Both the position numbers and the translations under genes were made by a program. From Bettongia penicillata ogilbyi (lineage: Eukaryota; Chordata; Mammalia; Diprotodontia; Potoroidae), in NCBI GenBank assembly GCA_023548195.1, contig JAJHZJ010000399.1, positions 10,245,820 through 10,309,819 on the forward strand: a stretch of DNA of 64,000 bases, in the 5' to 3' direction. Each line of letters begins with the position of its first letter. The first letter of the stretch is position 1. Below the pieces are notes generated by a model. That model did not search any database, was not told the DNA's origin, and saw nothing but the letters and a program-made list of their open reading frames with translations. This document shows, in pieces, positions 11,195 to 22,636 of this stretch.

Positions 11195-11812
11195 TTTCTC
11201 AGCCAGTTACTTGACTTCTAAGATTCCTCTCCACCCGAGCCTCACTAGTGCTTCAGGTCTGAGATTCAAATGCTGCTTCCCAGCCTCAGGGATTTTGGAG
11301 GGGGGCGCTGCTATTCACTGGGATTAAATTGAGGTGCTCAGATGGAGCAGGGCCACCTCACAGGGCTCAGTTCCCTCAGAGGGTTTATGTGGAGACCTTC
11401 AAGAATGGATATGGGGTCCTGCCTGCTTTGGGAGCCCCTGTCCAGTGCTTCCTCCTGAGGGGGCCTGAGTCATGGAGACACCCCTGTCCACTCTCAGCCG
11501 GCCATATAGGGTCTCTCACTGACCTGTAATGCCTGTGGCTTGAGGGACCTTCATGGCCGCTGGAGATTCCGTCCCTGAAGCCTGTTTGGATCTGGTCCTC
11601 TTGGTGCCACGCAGCCAAGGCAGGCATGGGCTCTGCTCTGGGTCCAGTGTGTGATGGACCTTTGGTCACAGTTTTTCAGGGCTCTCTGGAACAGAAATCT
11701 CCTCCACTCCGTTGTTGTGTGGCTTCTGCTGTTCCAGAATTTGTTGGGAGTTCTTTTTACAGGTAATTTATGGGCTGTGAGTTCAGAGCCAGCATATGTG
11801 AATCTTTCTACT

Positions 11813-11828
11813 CCGCCATCTTGGCTCC
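11813..11828 (-). promoter_or_regulatory. YY1-like site at HAL1-A 5' end
   Basis: The reverse complement reads 'ccaagatggcgg' within the first 20 bp of the element. In human L1 the equivalent CAAGATGG motif binds YY1 and sets transcription start; similar function here is inference. The motif recurs at 12431, 22637 and 42348. Confidence 0.5.
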
Positions 11829-11849
11829 TCCCCTTCTCTTTACTTTCTT

Positions 11850-12423
11850 GAAAATGAGATTCCAGCCTGTCAGTTACATATATTAAATTAAAAGAAATTA
11901 CACCTTGCTGAAGTAAATTTCAGGTATTTATTAGAGAATGGAAATTAAGAAAATATTGAAATTAGAGATTAGAAAGAGATCCAAGCATCATCACTGGTCT
12001 ATTCTTCAATGAATATTAGGAATCAAATTTAAACATTACAGTAATAGAGAAGTACATGTGTTAGAATCTTTGTGCCTACCAATATGTATATTTAAGTAGC
12101 TCAATTCTCATAAAAATTTATTAAGGCACAAATTAAATTAAAAACATAAGGCAAGTGATTTTCCAATCAACATGAAAGAAACATAGTGAGTCTGAAAGGG
12201 AGAAAGGCTCCTGAAATGCTTCTGAAAAAAAAACAAAAGTGGAAACACTTCAGACAAGTAAAATAGCTGAGGAAATAGTACACAAGACATAAGAGACTAT
12301 GAGTGCGAAGGAATGAGAGAAAAAATGGGAAGTTTTCTATGAAGCAAATCAGAATGAAATAGGCAGAAGCAAAAGAACAATATACCACAGTGACTACAAC
12401 ATAAATTAAAAGAAATTGACTTC
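11850..12423. other. Unassigned AT-rich sequence
   Basis: No gene or repeat recognised between HAL1-A and L1-1. The 88-codon minus frame at 12167-12433 is AT-rich and hydrophobic without a family signature. Confidence 0.45.
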
Positions 12424-12430
12424 CAAGAAC

Positions 12431-12441
12431 CAAGATGGTGG
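12431..12441 (+). promoter_or_regulatory. YY1-like motif at L1-1 5' end
   Basis: 'caagatggtgg' occupies the first bases of the L1, as in human L1 where YY1 binds. Function not tested here. Confidence 0.45.
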
Positions 12442-13587
12442 AGTAAGTAGTAAGTCACTCTCACTCTCCCTTATTGACTTCTAAATTCTCAGAAAATATC
12501 ATACCCCAGAAAAACCCTGGAATAGCCAAGCCAGAAGAAGGACAGGGTACAGCAGGCTTTTAGACTGAGAGGCTTGGGGGATTACTGGGAAAGTTTCCTC
12601 TTTCTCTGATGGAAGGGAGGCAATACAGGAGAGGAGTTTTTCCAGCAAGCTAGCAGCAAGCCACACCTCAGCAAACCAGTAAGAGATTTTGAGCCCTAGG
12701 TTGGTGGAGCAGAAAACCTTTAACACAAGAATCTACTGTGTGCCTTGACACAGCCATGGACACCAGCAGACTCCAACTTGGAGAATCACAACATGCACTA
12801 GGGGTCTGGCATCCTCCAGCACTGAACCTCCTGGTGCTTCAGTGCCAATCCAGGCTGGCAGATATCCTCCAACATCCAAACCTCCAATGTTTCAGTGTAG
12901 CCCAGGTAAACGGGCATCTGTCAGGGCCAGATGCCCACTGCCACTCCAAGAACTTCAGTGTAGCCCTGGGAAGTGCACACACCAATTATCACCACTAGGA
13001 CCCTAACTCAGCACCAGGGAATCTGACAGCCCCTTATAGCCTCCAGCTGCCCGCATCTGAGGCCCCAGTACACAGAACCAGAGACCAGGCCCTTGGCCTC
13101 CCAGCACAAGAAGCTTGGATCAGTGTCCCCTGAGCTCCAGCAGGAGAGTTCAACTTTAAAAGAGAGAAAATAGCAAACATGGTGAAGAAAAAACAAATAG
13201 ACAATGATCATAGATTCTTTTTATGGAGACAGGGAAGATCAAACTCAAATTCAGAAGAGGACAATGTTGTCAATGTATCCACATCTGAAATCTCAAAGAA
13301 GAATATGAATTGGTCTCAAGTTCAAAAAGTCTTCTTGGAAGAACTGTTGAAAAATTTTAGAAGTCAAATAAGAGAAGTAAAAGAAAAATTGGGAAAAAAA
13401 ATGAGAGATATGCAAAAGATAGTCAACAGTTTGGAAAAGGAAGGACAAAAATTGAAAATAGAAAACAATATCCTAAAAAACACAGTTGGGCAAATGGGGA
13501 AGAAAGATACACTAAAGAAAACAACTTCTTAAAAATACAAGGAAGCACAAAAGCTAATTTGAAGAAACAATTCATTAGTAATTAGAA

Positions 13588-14104
13588 GTGGGGAAGGGGG
13601 ATTCTGGAAAGATGATGGAGGCCAGAAAATTTCTAACTCTCAAGATTTTCTTCAACAAAAGAGATAAAATAACACCTTAGCATGAACAAAGTGTGTGTGG
13701 AGATAAATAAGAATAGGGACATAACTGGGGTTTTCCTAGGACAATTTCAGAAGATCAGAAGAAAAGTCTCAGGACCAGGTATGGTCCCTATGTAGAGTAA
13801 ATACATCCAGGCTAGGTTCCATTTTAACAAGTGTCAAGCCCTGAGGTCAGGTGGTTTGAGAAGCTGTCTCACAAGGAAGAAAATTGGACAATTTTCAATG
13901 CAAATATTATTTATCATAAAGACTTTCTTGAAATGAAAATTGTTACACAATTCTCTCTTATGTTCTGCTATGCACATGACATGCTTTTTCCATTTCAACT
14001 TTGTATTTAAGTTCCAGTATTTAAGTTTATTATATGTTTTTGGTTCTTTTTTTCTATTCTGTATTTGTGTTCTGTCATTTGAGTCAAAATTAAAATAAAA
14101 AAAA
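13588..14104 (+). mobile_element. 517-bp poly(A)-tailed retroposon in L1 ORF1
   Basis: The inserted block is bounded by 'aattagaa' at 13580-13587 and 14105-14112. Removing it restores a continuous L1 ORF1 alignment. Its 5' end ('gatgatggaggccagaaaa', then 'ctcttcaac'-type text) resembles marsupial L1/HAL1 5' UTR sequence, and its 3' end carries 'aaaattaaaataaaaaaaa'. No ORF. It may be an internally deleted L1 or a separate short retroposon; I cannot place it in a named family. Confidence 0.65.
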
Positions 14105-14655
14105 AATTAGAACTGGGCAAGTAGAAGCTAATGACTCGATTAGACATCAAGAATCAATCAAACAACATCAAAAGAATGAAAAAAGAAGAAAATATAAAAT
14201 ACCTCATTGGAAAAACAACTCACTGGGAAGACAGATCCAGGAGAGATCATTTAAAAACTATTGGTATACCTGAAAGCCATGACAAAAAACAAGAGCCTGG
14301 ACAGCATATTTCAAGAAATCATTAAGGAAAACTGCCCTGATATCCAAGAGCCAGAGGATAAAATAATCATTGAAGGAATCTACTGATTAATTCCTGATAT
14401 TAGATTCCAAATTAAAAAACTCCAAAAAATATTGTAACCAAATTCCAGAATTAGCAGGACAAGGAGAAAAACTGCAAGAGACAGAAAGAAACAATTTAAA
14501 TATCCTGGAACCACAGTCAGGATTATATAGGACCTTGCAGGTTCTAAATTAAAAGATCAGAGGACTTGAATATGATATTCTGTAAGGCAAAGGAGATTGA
14601 ACATAGGCAAAATTGGACATAATCTTTTGGAGAGGAAATGGATATTCAATAAAAT

Positions 14656-14967
14656 GTGTGTTCATCTTTTGTTGCCAAAGAAAACCATGCCATCAGAGAA
14701 ATAATGACATGACTCCCACTTGACTTCGTTTTGAGTGAGGGAGAGCCATGCAGGTCACCAGCCTCACTTCTCCTCCAGAGCCATCTAAACTCAGTGACCA
14801 GATATTCATCAGGATGACTGGAAATGACCCAGGATGAGGAAATTGGGGTTAAGTGACTTGTCCAAGGTCACACAGCTAGTGGATATCAAGTGTGTGAGGT
14901 GATATTTGAGCTCAGGTCCTCCTGACTTCTGCACTGGTGCTCTATTCACTGCACCACCTAGCTGCCC
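14656..14967 (-). mobile_element. Full-length RTE-tailed SINE
   Basis: Flanked by the perfect 12-bp TSD 'attcaataaaat' (14644-14655 and 14968-14979). On the minus strand it has a tRNA-like CORE-SINE head at the right edge ('gggcagctaggtggtgcag', B box 'gagctcaaat'), a unique body ('gatgaatatctggtcactg') and at the left edge the tail shared with the RTE LINE ('atggttttctttggcaac'). There is no poly(A). The single TSD around head, body and tail shows that this chimera is one transposing unit. RTE is the inferred helper. Confidence 0.88.
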
Positions 14968-15600
14968 ATTCAATAAAATAAGGGACTTCCAAACCATCCT
15001 GATGAAAAGACCAGAGCTCAGCAGAAAATTTGACCTTCAAACATGAGACTCAAGAGAGGCATAAAAGGGTAAGCAGGAAAGCAAACAAAAACCAAAACCC
15101 AACAACATGCTATTCAATAAGGGCAAATTGTTTACATCCCTACAAGGAAAGATGATACTTGTAACTTTTGAGAATTGCGTTTTTATTATGACATTTTAAA
15201 GGGGCATACATAGACAGAGGGTGTGGGGATAAGTTGACTTTGATGTGATGATAAAAATCTAATTAAGTGATATAAAGGGATTGAATTGGTAGAAAACAAA
15301 AGGAGGAAACAGGAAAGGGTAAATTACATCACATGAAGAGGTGCAAAGACCTACTACAGTAGAGGGAAAGAAGGGAGGAATATGAGCATTATTTGAAACT
15401 TACTCTCATCAGATTTGGCTCAAAGAAGGAACAACATATTTGCTTAGGGATAGAAATCTAACTTACCCTATAGGAAATAGTAGGAGGAAGGGCAAAGAAA
15501 GGGAGGGCAGATTGAAGGAGATGGTGGTCAAAAACAACACCCTGGTGAAGAGGGAAAAGAAGAAAGGAGAGAGAAAAGCATAAATAGTGAGGAAAACAGG

Positions 15601-16004
15601 ATGCAGACAAAGCTACAGATAGTAATCATAACTGTGAATGTGAATGGAATAAACTCTCCCATAAAACTGAAGCAGATAGCAGAGGGGATTAAAAACCATA
15701 ATTCTACTATATGTTGTTTACAAGACTCACATTTAAAGCAGAGAGATACACCCAGAGTAGAGGTTAAAAGGCTAGAATAGAATATATCATGCTTCAGCTG
15801 AAGTAAAAAAAAAAAGGGAGGGATATCCATCTCGATTTCAGACAAAGCAGAAGCTAAAATAGATCTAATTAAAAGAGATAAGGAAGGCAGGTACATCCTA
15901 CTAAAATGTACCACACACAATGAATTAATGTCATTACTAAACATATATATATGTATTTACATATATATGTATGTATATATATATGTGTCTGTGTGTGTGT
16001 GTGT

Positions 16005-16043
<39 letters not shown>

Positions 16044-16527
16044 ATATGTACCAAATGGTATAGGGTTGAAATTCTTAGAGGAGAAATTAAGGGAGTTATA
16101 GGAAGAAATAGAGAACAAAACTATTCTTGTGGGGGATTTCAACTTCCTCCTCTCAGAAGTAGGTAAATCTAAACACAAAATAAACAAGAAAGAAGTTAAA
16201 GAGATGAACAGAATTTTAGAAAAATGTTAAATATAGTGGAACTGGAGAAAATTGAATGGGGATATAAAGGATTATATCTTTTTCTCAGTGCCACATAGCA
16301 TCACAAAAATTGACCATTGATATTGATGAGGGCATAAAAGCTTCACAATCCACTCCAGAAAGGCAGAAATATTAAATGCATCCTTTCAAATAGTGATTAA
16401 TAAAGGGCAATGGAAAGATAGAACAAAAATTAATTGGAAACTAAATAATGTAATCCTAAAGATGAGTGGGTTCAACAGTCAATCAAAGACACAATCAATA
16501 ACTTCATCCAGGAAAATGACTATCCTA
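15601..16527 (+). pseudogene. L1-1 ORF2 endonuclease remnant
   Basis: Encodes the N-terminal apurinic-type endonuclease domain of L1 ORF2p, which nicks the target DNA. The start at 15601 (MQTKLQIVIITVNVNGINSP) fits the family's N-VNG-NSP motif; CCLQDSHL near 15712 is the catalytic xxQETH block with E changed to D. ISDKAEAKIDLIKRDKEG is near 15830. The stretch corresponding to LNMYAPNG is swollen by a (TA)n/(TG)n array (15944-16044). The SDHNA active-site motif near 16390 is deleted or altered (FQIVINKGQ). Dead copy. Confidence 0.82.
15944..16044. repeat. (TA)n/(TG)n microsatellite inside L1 ORF2
   Basis: A compound 'atatat' and 'tgtgtg' array of about 100 bp lies where the parent ORF2 would have a short 'acatgtatgcacc' segment. 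Flanking codons on both sides remain L1 sequence. Confidence 0.9.
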
Positions 16528-16534
16528 AATCTTG

Positions 16535-16665
16535 CCTTTAACGTGGTGATAAATCACTTAACCTCTCAGTTTGTCAGGCAACCCTTTAAGATCATAAATT
16601 TCAGAAAAGATCATAAGGGGTTTCCTCACTGGAAGCTCCTTTTGCTAATGAATTCATAGGTCCTT
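16535..16665 (+). mobile_element. MIR-type SINE, 3' part
   Basis: 'aatcacttaacctctcagt', 'caggcaaccctttaag' and 'tttcctcactggaagctcc' match the 3' domain seen at 1.07, 42.6, 51.7 and 57.0 kb. It abuts the truncated end of L1-1. Confidence 0.65.
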
Positions 16666-17419
16666 GCCAATGAAATATACACATGGCTCCTTTAGTTTCT
16701 ATTACTATTATATGAATATTTCAGTAGTTATTACTACTGTGTGACTGCTAGTAATAAATAATTATGTTCCTATTCTTCTTTGGGTAGTGGTTATTAGTCA
16801 CAATATGTATGCTGTATGCATAACTTTTAAGAAAAATTCATTGCATTCATTGTCAATGTAATTATCACCTGTGGTTAAGTGGGTGGAGTTATATGAAAGG
16901 GCCAGGTACGAAGTAGCCAAGGTCTTTATCAAAGAGCTAGGTTAACCAAACTACCAACTTCTAAAGGGGCCCCATAGAGTACCCTGAGTGTAATAAAGCA
17001 TTCCTGACACAGGTTAGAGCATGAGGAAGATACATGACTATAAAACGATGTGAACTTAAGGATTTTCTCTTCCAGGTGGAGCGTAAAGTTCATAAGATTT
17101 AGAGTAGGAAAGTCCAGAAAGGAGATATAATTCGCATAAACTCAGACAGACAGTAAGCTGCTGAACTCAATTTCAGATCCAGGTTTTTTGATTTCCCATT
17201 CATGGCTCATTCTATTTCATCATGTAATCATTTAGATTAGGGAAATTTCTACCATTAAGTTGGGGTAGTCAGTTTCTGTTTCTCATAATAATAATAACAA
17301 TAGTGTTAACAATAAATTTAAGATTAATTTGAGATTGAGAAAGAGAAGGGGCGAATATTAACTGAATAGAGGGTGGGGCTTTCATATGGTAATAGCAATT
17401 CGGGGTACAATGAGAGAGT
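16666..17419. other. Unassigned sequence
   Basis: No gene or assigned repeat. 'aataaagca' near 16992 could be a polyadenylation-type signal, but nothing upstream supports a gene or LTR. Confidence 0.4.
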
Positions 17420-17760
17420 GGCATAGAATTACAGAATCATTGATCAAGAGTTGAAGGCAGTTCAGAGGCTATCTAGTCCAACCTTTTTATTTTATTTTAT
17501 GATGTATTCATATCCTATAACAGAAGTCAAAGCATCCTCAGGTATGTTTCATCTGTTGGTCTGAAACTATGATTTTATGAAAAGAGCTTCTAGTAAGGAA
17601 ATCTCTTCTACTGATGCAAATTGCCACCTGTTTTGCAACTTACAGTTTTAAAAAGGAAACTGAGGTCCAGGATTAAATTACTTGCCCAAGATTGCTGAGG
17701 TAGTATGTATCAAAGGCAGGAATTGAATTCACTTATTTGAGTACCAATGGAATTTCTACT
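17420..17760 (-). mobile_element. Old MIR-like repeat, in pieces
   Basis: 17425-17495 ('gagttgaaggcagttcagagg', 'ctatctagtccaacc') and 17640-17760 ('aggaaactgaggtccagg', 'acttgcccaagattgc') are two blocks of the same mammalian repeat order, separated by 140 bp of other sequence. Confidence 0.5.
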
Positions 17761-17928
17761 GGGATTTATCAAATCAAAGAAAGAAGAATTCTGAAAAGTT
17801 ACTGGGGTGTAGATGTGGAAGGAATTCCTCGTATTTTATGGACTAGGCAAACCTAAGTGGTTTTCCCATCACACTCTTTCACTTCACTAATGTTATAATC
17901 TTTGGAGTCTTTAGTTTGAGATTAGAGA

Positions 17929-18142
17929 GTTAGCATGATACAATGGCTTTGGAGTCAGAAGTTCTGGTCACAATTCTCTGCCTTGCCCCTCACTCTCTCT
18001 CTCTCGCTCTTTCTCTCTCTCTTCCTTTCTTTCTGTGTGTATGTGTAACTTTAAACAAATTGTTTAATCTCTCTGTCCTAAATTTCCTCATCTGAAAAGT
18101 GATTTGAGCAGAATGGGCCTCTTCCATCTATAAATCTATGAA
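17929..18142 (+). mobile_element. MIR-type SINE with internal CT tract
   Basis: Head 'gttagcatgatacaatggc', 'ttggagtcagaagttctgg', CORE 'atttcctcatctgaaaagtg' and tail 'tctataaatctatga'. A (CT)n-rich insert at 17991-18040 lies between head and CORE. Confidence 0.75.
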
Positions 18143-19034
18143 AATATTTAGATGAATTCAAAGATCTTAAATCATTATTGGGTTGTCCATGAGCCTATTG
18201 CCTCTGTCCATGTTGCAGTAACCTTTTTAGAAGAAAGAGAAAGTACTTAGCTGGAAATGCTTGTGAGCTCTGAGCAATGAACATTGAATGATTCTTGGTG
18301 AGAAATTTATGATGAAATTTAATTTTTTCTATCTTTGTAATTTGTAAAAGGCACTGTTAATTGTTGATGTAGACAACCTTTAGAATTGAATACTCAGATA
18401 AAATTCAATGTCGCATAATTTATGCCAAAGGTATACAGTTACATGGGTTCACAGACCAAAATGGCATAAGGATATAACTGATTCTTCCATCATGACCAAT
18501 AACATTATCTGGTACTAGTCATTATTGACCATGACTATGGAGTTAGGGCCTTAGAATGTCCACTATCAGAATCATACTGCCTGCCCAGAGCCTATGTCTG
18601 GTCATAAAATGCATTCTATATGCATTTGTGTTTCTGATTTGAAGTGACTATTACTCTGAAATATTTGGACTCCACAACAAAATCATTAACCTTAAAACAT
18701 ATCAGTCAACACTATTTAGGTGACAAGTCAGGTAAGACTTTGTTTGCCCTCCAAGATTACCTGTCTCCTTCATGAACTTTCAAGGTCTATCCTATTAATA
18801 ATTTTTTTTACCGTGTTTAAATATTAGAAAAAACACTGAACTTCTAAAACTTTTATCTCACCTTTCTCTGGGACGGACAAGAAAGAAGCTAAAGAATTTT
18901 TAAGTAAAAAAGCTAAATTAAGTGACTCCATCTAAAAAAGGAAACACCAAGGTGAAGTGTGGAACAAGAGGGGAAACAGAAGCAGCAGGGAAAATAATTC
19001 TATATATTTTTTGCTTTAAGGAAGAGTATCTTGA
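18143..19034. other. Unassigned sequence
   Basis: No gene or repeat recognised. Confidence 0.4.
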
Positions 19035-19235
19035 TACTATAGGGAAACAATATAACTTAATAGATTGCAGATGAACTAGTTTCACATTACAACTATGTTA
19101 CTTATTACAGTCTATGTATCTTTAGGAAAGCCATTGATATTATTTGACACTTAGTGTTTTCATCTATAAAATGGAAAATTTGAGCTAGATAACCTCTAAA
19201 ATTTCTAGAAATTCATTTGAGTTCTCACTTTTGAG
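19035..19235 (+). mobile_element. MIR-type SINE
   Basis: 'agtgttttcatctataaaatgg' (two mismatches to the CORE) and 'gagctagataacctctaaaa' give the CORE and the tail. The head is very diverged. Confidence 0.6.
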
Positions 19236-19439
19236 ATGTTATAATTCCATTAGTAAAACTTGGTAAACATAACTACTCATAATTATAAGAATAAGAACTA
19301 CAAAATCAGACTTTTAAACAAAGATTAATAAATGCATAAAGAAGATTCAAGGAAGTCTATTAAATGCTGTTCTGACAAGGTTATGAGGATTTCCTGAAAT
19401 TTTACACCAAAATTGTTGGTGGATTGTTGTTATAAATTT

Positions 19440-19625
19440 GGTAGCATATTCAGAAGGCATAGGATCAAGTCCAAGTTCTGATCCTTATTAATTACATGAC
19501 CATGAATTTCAATTTGCCTACAAAGTGTATGGTAATGTTTGTATCAGTTACTTTGCTGAGTTATTATCCTCAAAGAATTTTTAAAAACACTATATAAATA
19601 TCAGCTATTTTTACTTTCTTGATAT
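19440..19625 (+). mobile_element. MIR-type SINE
   Basis: 'ggatcaagtccaagttctg' (B-box region), 'attacatgaccatg', and the tail 'actatataaatatcagctatt'. Diverged. Confidence 0.5.
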
Positions 19626-19807
19626 GTAGTTGTTACGAATATATATGGGAACAGGGAAACTAAGACAATTGTATAATCATAATGTGGCTAGCTGCTGGCA
19701 ATTGCACTCTTGAAGTTGACAGTTTTCTAGATATGATCTCAATACATATCAGTATAATTCATATAAGTATATAGCAAATCCTAGTAGAATAACATGCTTT
19801 GATTTCA

Positions 19808-20153
19808 GAGACACATGGTGTAGTAAGTTCAAATGAGAGTGAGAAGGCAAGCATTCTCATATTTTGTCATTTACTAGCTACGTGACCTGTGAGTCCTATA
19901 CAAAGCAAATCATTTCAAATCTCTCTGATCCCCTATTATGTGGAACTAATAAAGCCAACCCAGACCTGCACAGCCTTGCCCAGTTTTCTCCTGTTCTGCC
20001 CCTCCTTATGTTACCTAACTCACTGGAGCTTATCAGAAAAAAACAAGGAATTGTGCAAAAAGCACTTTTACTAATTTCAAAGAATTATCATTTTGGTTAT
20101 GGCTTGGACAAGATGACTCCTAGGTCCCTTCCAACTTTGAAATTCTGTTATTA
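19808..20153 (+). mobile_element. SINE with internal insertion
   Basis: Head 'cacatggtgtagtaag', 'catttactagctacgtgacc' and tail 'ggacaagatgactcctagg', 'tcccttccaactttgaa'. About 150 bp between (19920-20090) is foreign to the SINE; the 104-codon frame across it is fortuitous. Confidence 0.55.
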
Positions 20154-21112
20154 CATGTTAGATAAGCATTCACAATAAAATATCAGGGTACTTTAGATAG
20201 CTTCAAATTCTAGCTCTCTAGTTAGAATGGTGGGAATGAAGCAAAAAAAAAAAAGGAAAAGAATGAGCCTATTACTCTTCACTCCTGATGTCTTGAGCCC
20301 TGAGACTTTATAACTAATTCCATTACTCTCACATGTGAAGCAATTGATTTGCGATTTGCTGATTCCCTGTGAATGTCTATCCTATTTTTGTGTTCTGCTA
20401 ACTTGTTGTTTCCCATACAGTTTTCAGAAATGATTTTTTTTCCTCTAACCCAATATCTTAACAATAAAAGTAAGTCTATCAAATCAGCTTTATTAACTTC
20501 TTTAGATGCAATTTGACTCTTTGCATCTTGTTCCCAAATTACTTTTTGCATCTCAGATATTTCTGGAGCTTATTGCTTTAGTAATCATGAAGTTTCAATT
20601 TTATTTCCTTTTTTTCCCCACTCCAATGGTAAAGGAGGAAATAAACATTTGTTAAACATCTCCTATCTGCTAGCCACTAGGCTAAGTGATTAACAAGTTG
20701 GAATTTTCCCTAGTTTATGAATATGCTGCTTATTCACAAATGATCCAATCTTTTCACACTGAAAATGAAATCCCAGTCTGACTATAGCATTGGGTACTCC
20801 CAAATCAAAAAGAAAAAGGTCAGGATAGTAAGAAACATTACACTGAGCCATGTTGTGCTGTGATATTATAATGAAGTCTCAGCAAAGAGAACTTTTTGAA
20901 ATTAAAATGCCTTGGCAGAGAAGATGGACTTTTCTGGAAACTTCTGGCCTATATATTAAATATCAAATATTGAAATTGTTGTCATATAATAGGCTAAATC
21001 TTAGGCAAAACTGAAAGATATCAAGGAGAGATAACTTAGATTTGACAGCATCATAGAGTAAAAAACTTTTGCAAATTTGTTTGACACATTTCTTTGAAGT
21101 TACTTATTTTCT
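20154..21112. other. Mostly unassigned; short L2 terminus
   Basis: 20636-20700 ('aataaacatttgttaaacatc', 'ctgctagccactaggc') is a reversed L2-type terminus. The rest has no recognised feature. Confidence 0.4.
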
Positions 21113-21595
21113 TTTTTTTACCATTTTATTTATTTGTTTTTCACTTTCAATATTTACTTTCATAAGATTTTGAGTTTTAAATTTTTCTCCCCTTCCCACT
21201 TTTTGCCCCTCACCAAGATGACACGCAATCTGATATAGATTCTACATATACATGCACCTTAAACATATTTTCCATATTAGTCAGTTATAAAGAAGAAGTA
21301 GGACCAATACAAAGAACCACTAGAAAGAAGAAAAAAACAAAACAACAAAAAGAGAGCAAGCAGTATGCTTCAGTCTGCATTCAGATTCCATACTTCTTTC
21401 TCTGGAACAGCATATTCCATCATGAGTCTTTTGGAATTGTCTTAGATCCTTATATTGCTGAGAAGAGTCTAAGAAAGTTAGTCTTCACACAATGTGGCTT
21501 TTACTGTGTACAGTGTTCTCCTGGTTCTGCTCACTTTGTACAGCATCAGTTCATATGAGTCTTTCCAGATTTTGCTCAAATTTGGTTGCTCATTA
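21113..21595 (-). mobile_element. L1 3' end (L1-3)
   Basis: On the minus strand: the last ORF2 codons ('ctggaaagactcatatgaac', 'gtgagcagaaccaggagaa'), then a 3' UTR ending in a T-rich (A-rich on minus) segment near 21113-21160. HAL1-B interrupts it at 21596. Confidence 0.75.
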
Positions 21596-22366
21596 TTTCA
21601 TTTTTAAATTTCTTTTTAGTTTTCAGCATTCATTTCTACAAGATTTTGAATTCCAAATTTTCTCCCCATCCTTTCCCTCCCCCACACTCCTTTATGGCAT
21701 GCATTCTGATTACCCTTCCCCGAGTCTGCTTTCCCTTTTATCAAACCTGCACCCCCCATCTCCTTCTACTTTAGATTTCTGTACCCCAATTGCATGTAGA
21801 AATGATTTTTAACTTTTGTTTTAAAAACTTTGAGTTTCAAATTCTCTCCCTTTTTCCCTCCCTACTCACCCTCATTGAAAAGACAAGCAATTCAGTATAG
21901 GTTATACATGTGTAGTTATGCAAAACAACTCTATAATAGACAAGTTCTGAAAAATTAACTGTATTTCCCTCCATTCTATCTTGCCCCCAATTATTCTATT
22001 TGCTCCTTTGACACTGTGCCTTTTCTAAAGTGTTTGCTTCTCACTTTCCCCCAATATACTCTCCCTTCTACAGCTGACTTTTCCCTTATTCCGTTCCCCT
22101 CTATTTTCCGGTAGGATAAGATATCCAATTGAGGGTGTATGTTATTCTCACCTTAAGCCAAACTCAATGACAGTGAGGTTTACTCATTCTTTCTTATCTA
22201 CCCCCTCTTCCCCTCCATTGGGAAACCTTTTTCTTGCCTCTTTCATGTGAGATAATTTACCCCATTCTATCTTCCACTTTCACTTTCTCCCAATATATTC
22301 CTTTCTCACCCATTAATTTTATTTTTAGATATCATCCTTTCATATTAAACTCACCTGTACCTTCTG

Positions 22367-22414
<48 letters not shown>

Positions 22415-22618
22415 GTCCGTCTATTTCCTCCAAATACTCAAAGACTGAGAAAGGTCTCATGAGTTAAAATACCATCTTTCCATGTAGAAATGCAAACAGT
22501 TTCACTTTAATAAGTCTCTTATGATTTCTATTTCCTGTTTATCTTTTCATGCTTCTCTTGATTTTTGTATTTGAAATTCAAATTTTCTATTCACTTCTTT
22601 TATTTTCATCAAGAAGTC
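21596..22618 (-). mobile_element. HAL1-B, 3' part only
   Basis: Collinear with the left kilobase of HAL1-A: tail 'ttcagcattcatttctaca', 'attttctccccatcctttcc', 'gacaagcaattcagtatagg', 'gtgagataatttacccc', and the end of ORF1 near 22590. 5'-truncated just inside ORF1, as is usual for target-primed insertions. It inserted into L1-3. Confidence 0.8.
22365..22412. repeat. (TATC)n microsatellite in HAL1-B
   Basis: About 12 tetranucleotide units, at the place that is (TG)n in HAL1-A and HAL1-E. Confidence 0.95.
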
Positions 22619-22636
22619 CTGAAATTGGGGATGGGG

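Larger units (their letters stand above)
9047..11833 (-). mobile_element. HAL1-A, full-length half-L1 retrotransposon
   Basis: About 2.79 kb. On the minus strand it has a 5' UTR starting near 11833 with the 'ccaagatggcgg' motif, ORF1 (11194-10091), then about 1 kb of 3' sequence and an A-rich tail at 9047-9100. No endonuclease or reverse transcriptase is present, so it must have been copied in trans, presumably by L1 (inference from HAL1 biology). It is flanked by the perfect 16-bp TSD 'ttctctttactttctt' at 9031-9046 and 11834-11849, which proves that it is a complete insertion and not an L1 fragment. The same structure recurs at 60928-63786. Confidence 0.9.
13179..15064 (+). pseudogene. L1-1 ORF1 remnant, interrupted twice
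   Basis: Starts at ATG 13179 (MVKKKQIDNDHRFF). The first 117 codons are open and rich in charged heptads (coiled coil, with QIREVKEKLGKKMRDMQK). After the 517-bp retroposon it resumes with the RRM block KTTHWEDRSRRDHLKTIGI near 14210-14270 and the segment IPESHD. The C-terminal domain is split by the RTE-tailed SINE at 14656-14967 and ends at a stop at 15062-15064. Stops and shifts between the blocks make it non-functional. The RRM has W replacing L in the DLENRSRRD motif. Confidence 0.85.
12424..16530 (+). mobile_element. L1-1 LINE, 5' half, 3'-truncated
   Basis: Starts with 'ccaagatggtggag' (12430), followed by a 5' UTR to 13178, ORF1 (13179-15064), an inter-ORF spacer (15065-15600) and the endonuclease part of ORF2 (15601-16527), where it breaks off. 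Unlike HAL1 it keeps ORF2. Two later insertions interrupt ORF1: 13588-14104 and 14656-14967. Truncation at the 3' side is unusual for L1 insertion, so the missing end was probably lost by deletion. Confidence 0.85.

Noticed and set aside
14656..14967. First read as an RTE-type sequence joined by chance to an antisense CORE-SINE
   Set aside because: One perfect 12-bp TSD surrounds the whole, and on the minus strand it reads head-body-tail, so it is one ordinary RTE-tailed SINE.
15528..15944. 138-codon minus frame
   Set aside because: Antisense of the L1-1 inter-ORF spacer and ORF2 start; the sense strand explains the sequence.
15869..16187. HTHTHT and CVCVCV frames
   Set aside because: Translation of the (TG)n array in L1-1 ORF2.
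16860..17010. Possible LTR or 3' exon with AATAAAG
   Set aside because: The signal stands alone; no LTR ends, TSD, open frame or splice site.
22363..22412. CRISPR-like regular repeats
   Set aside because: (TATC)n has a 4-bp period without spacers; all regular arrays here are microsatellites and the genome is mammalian.
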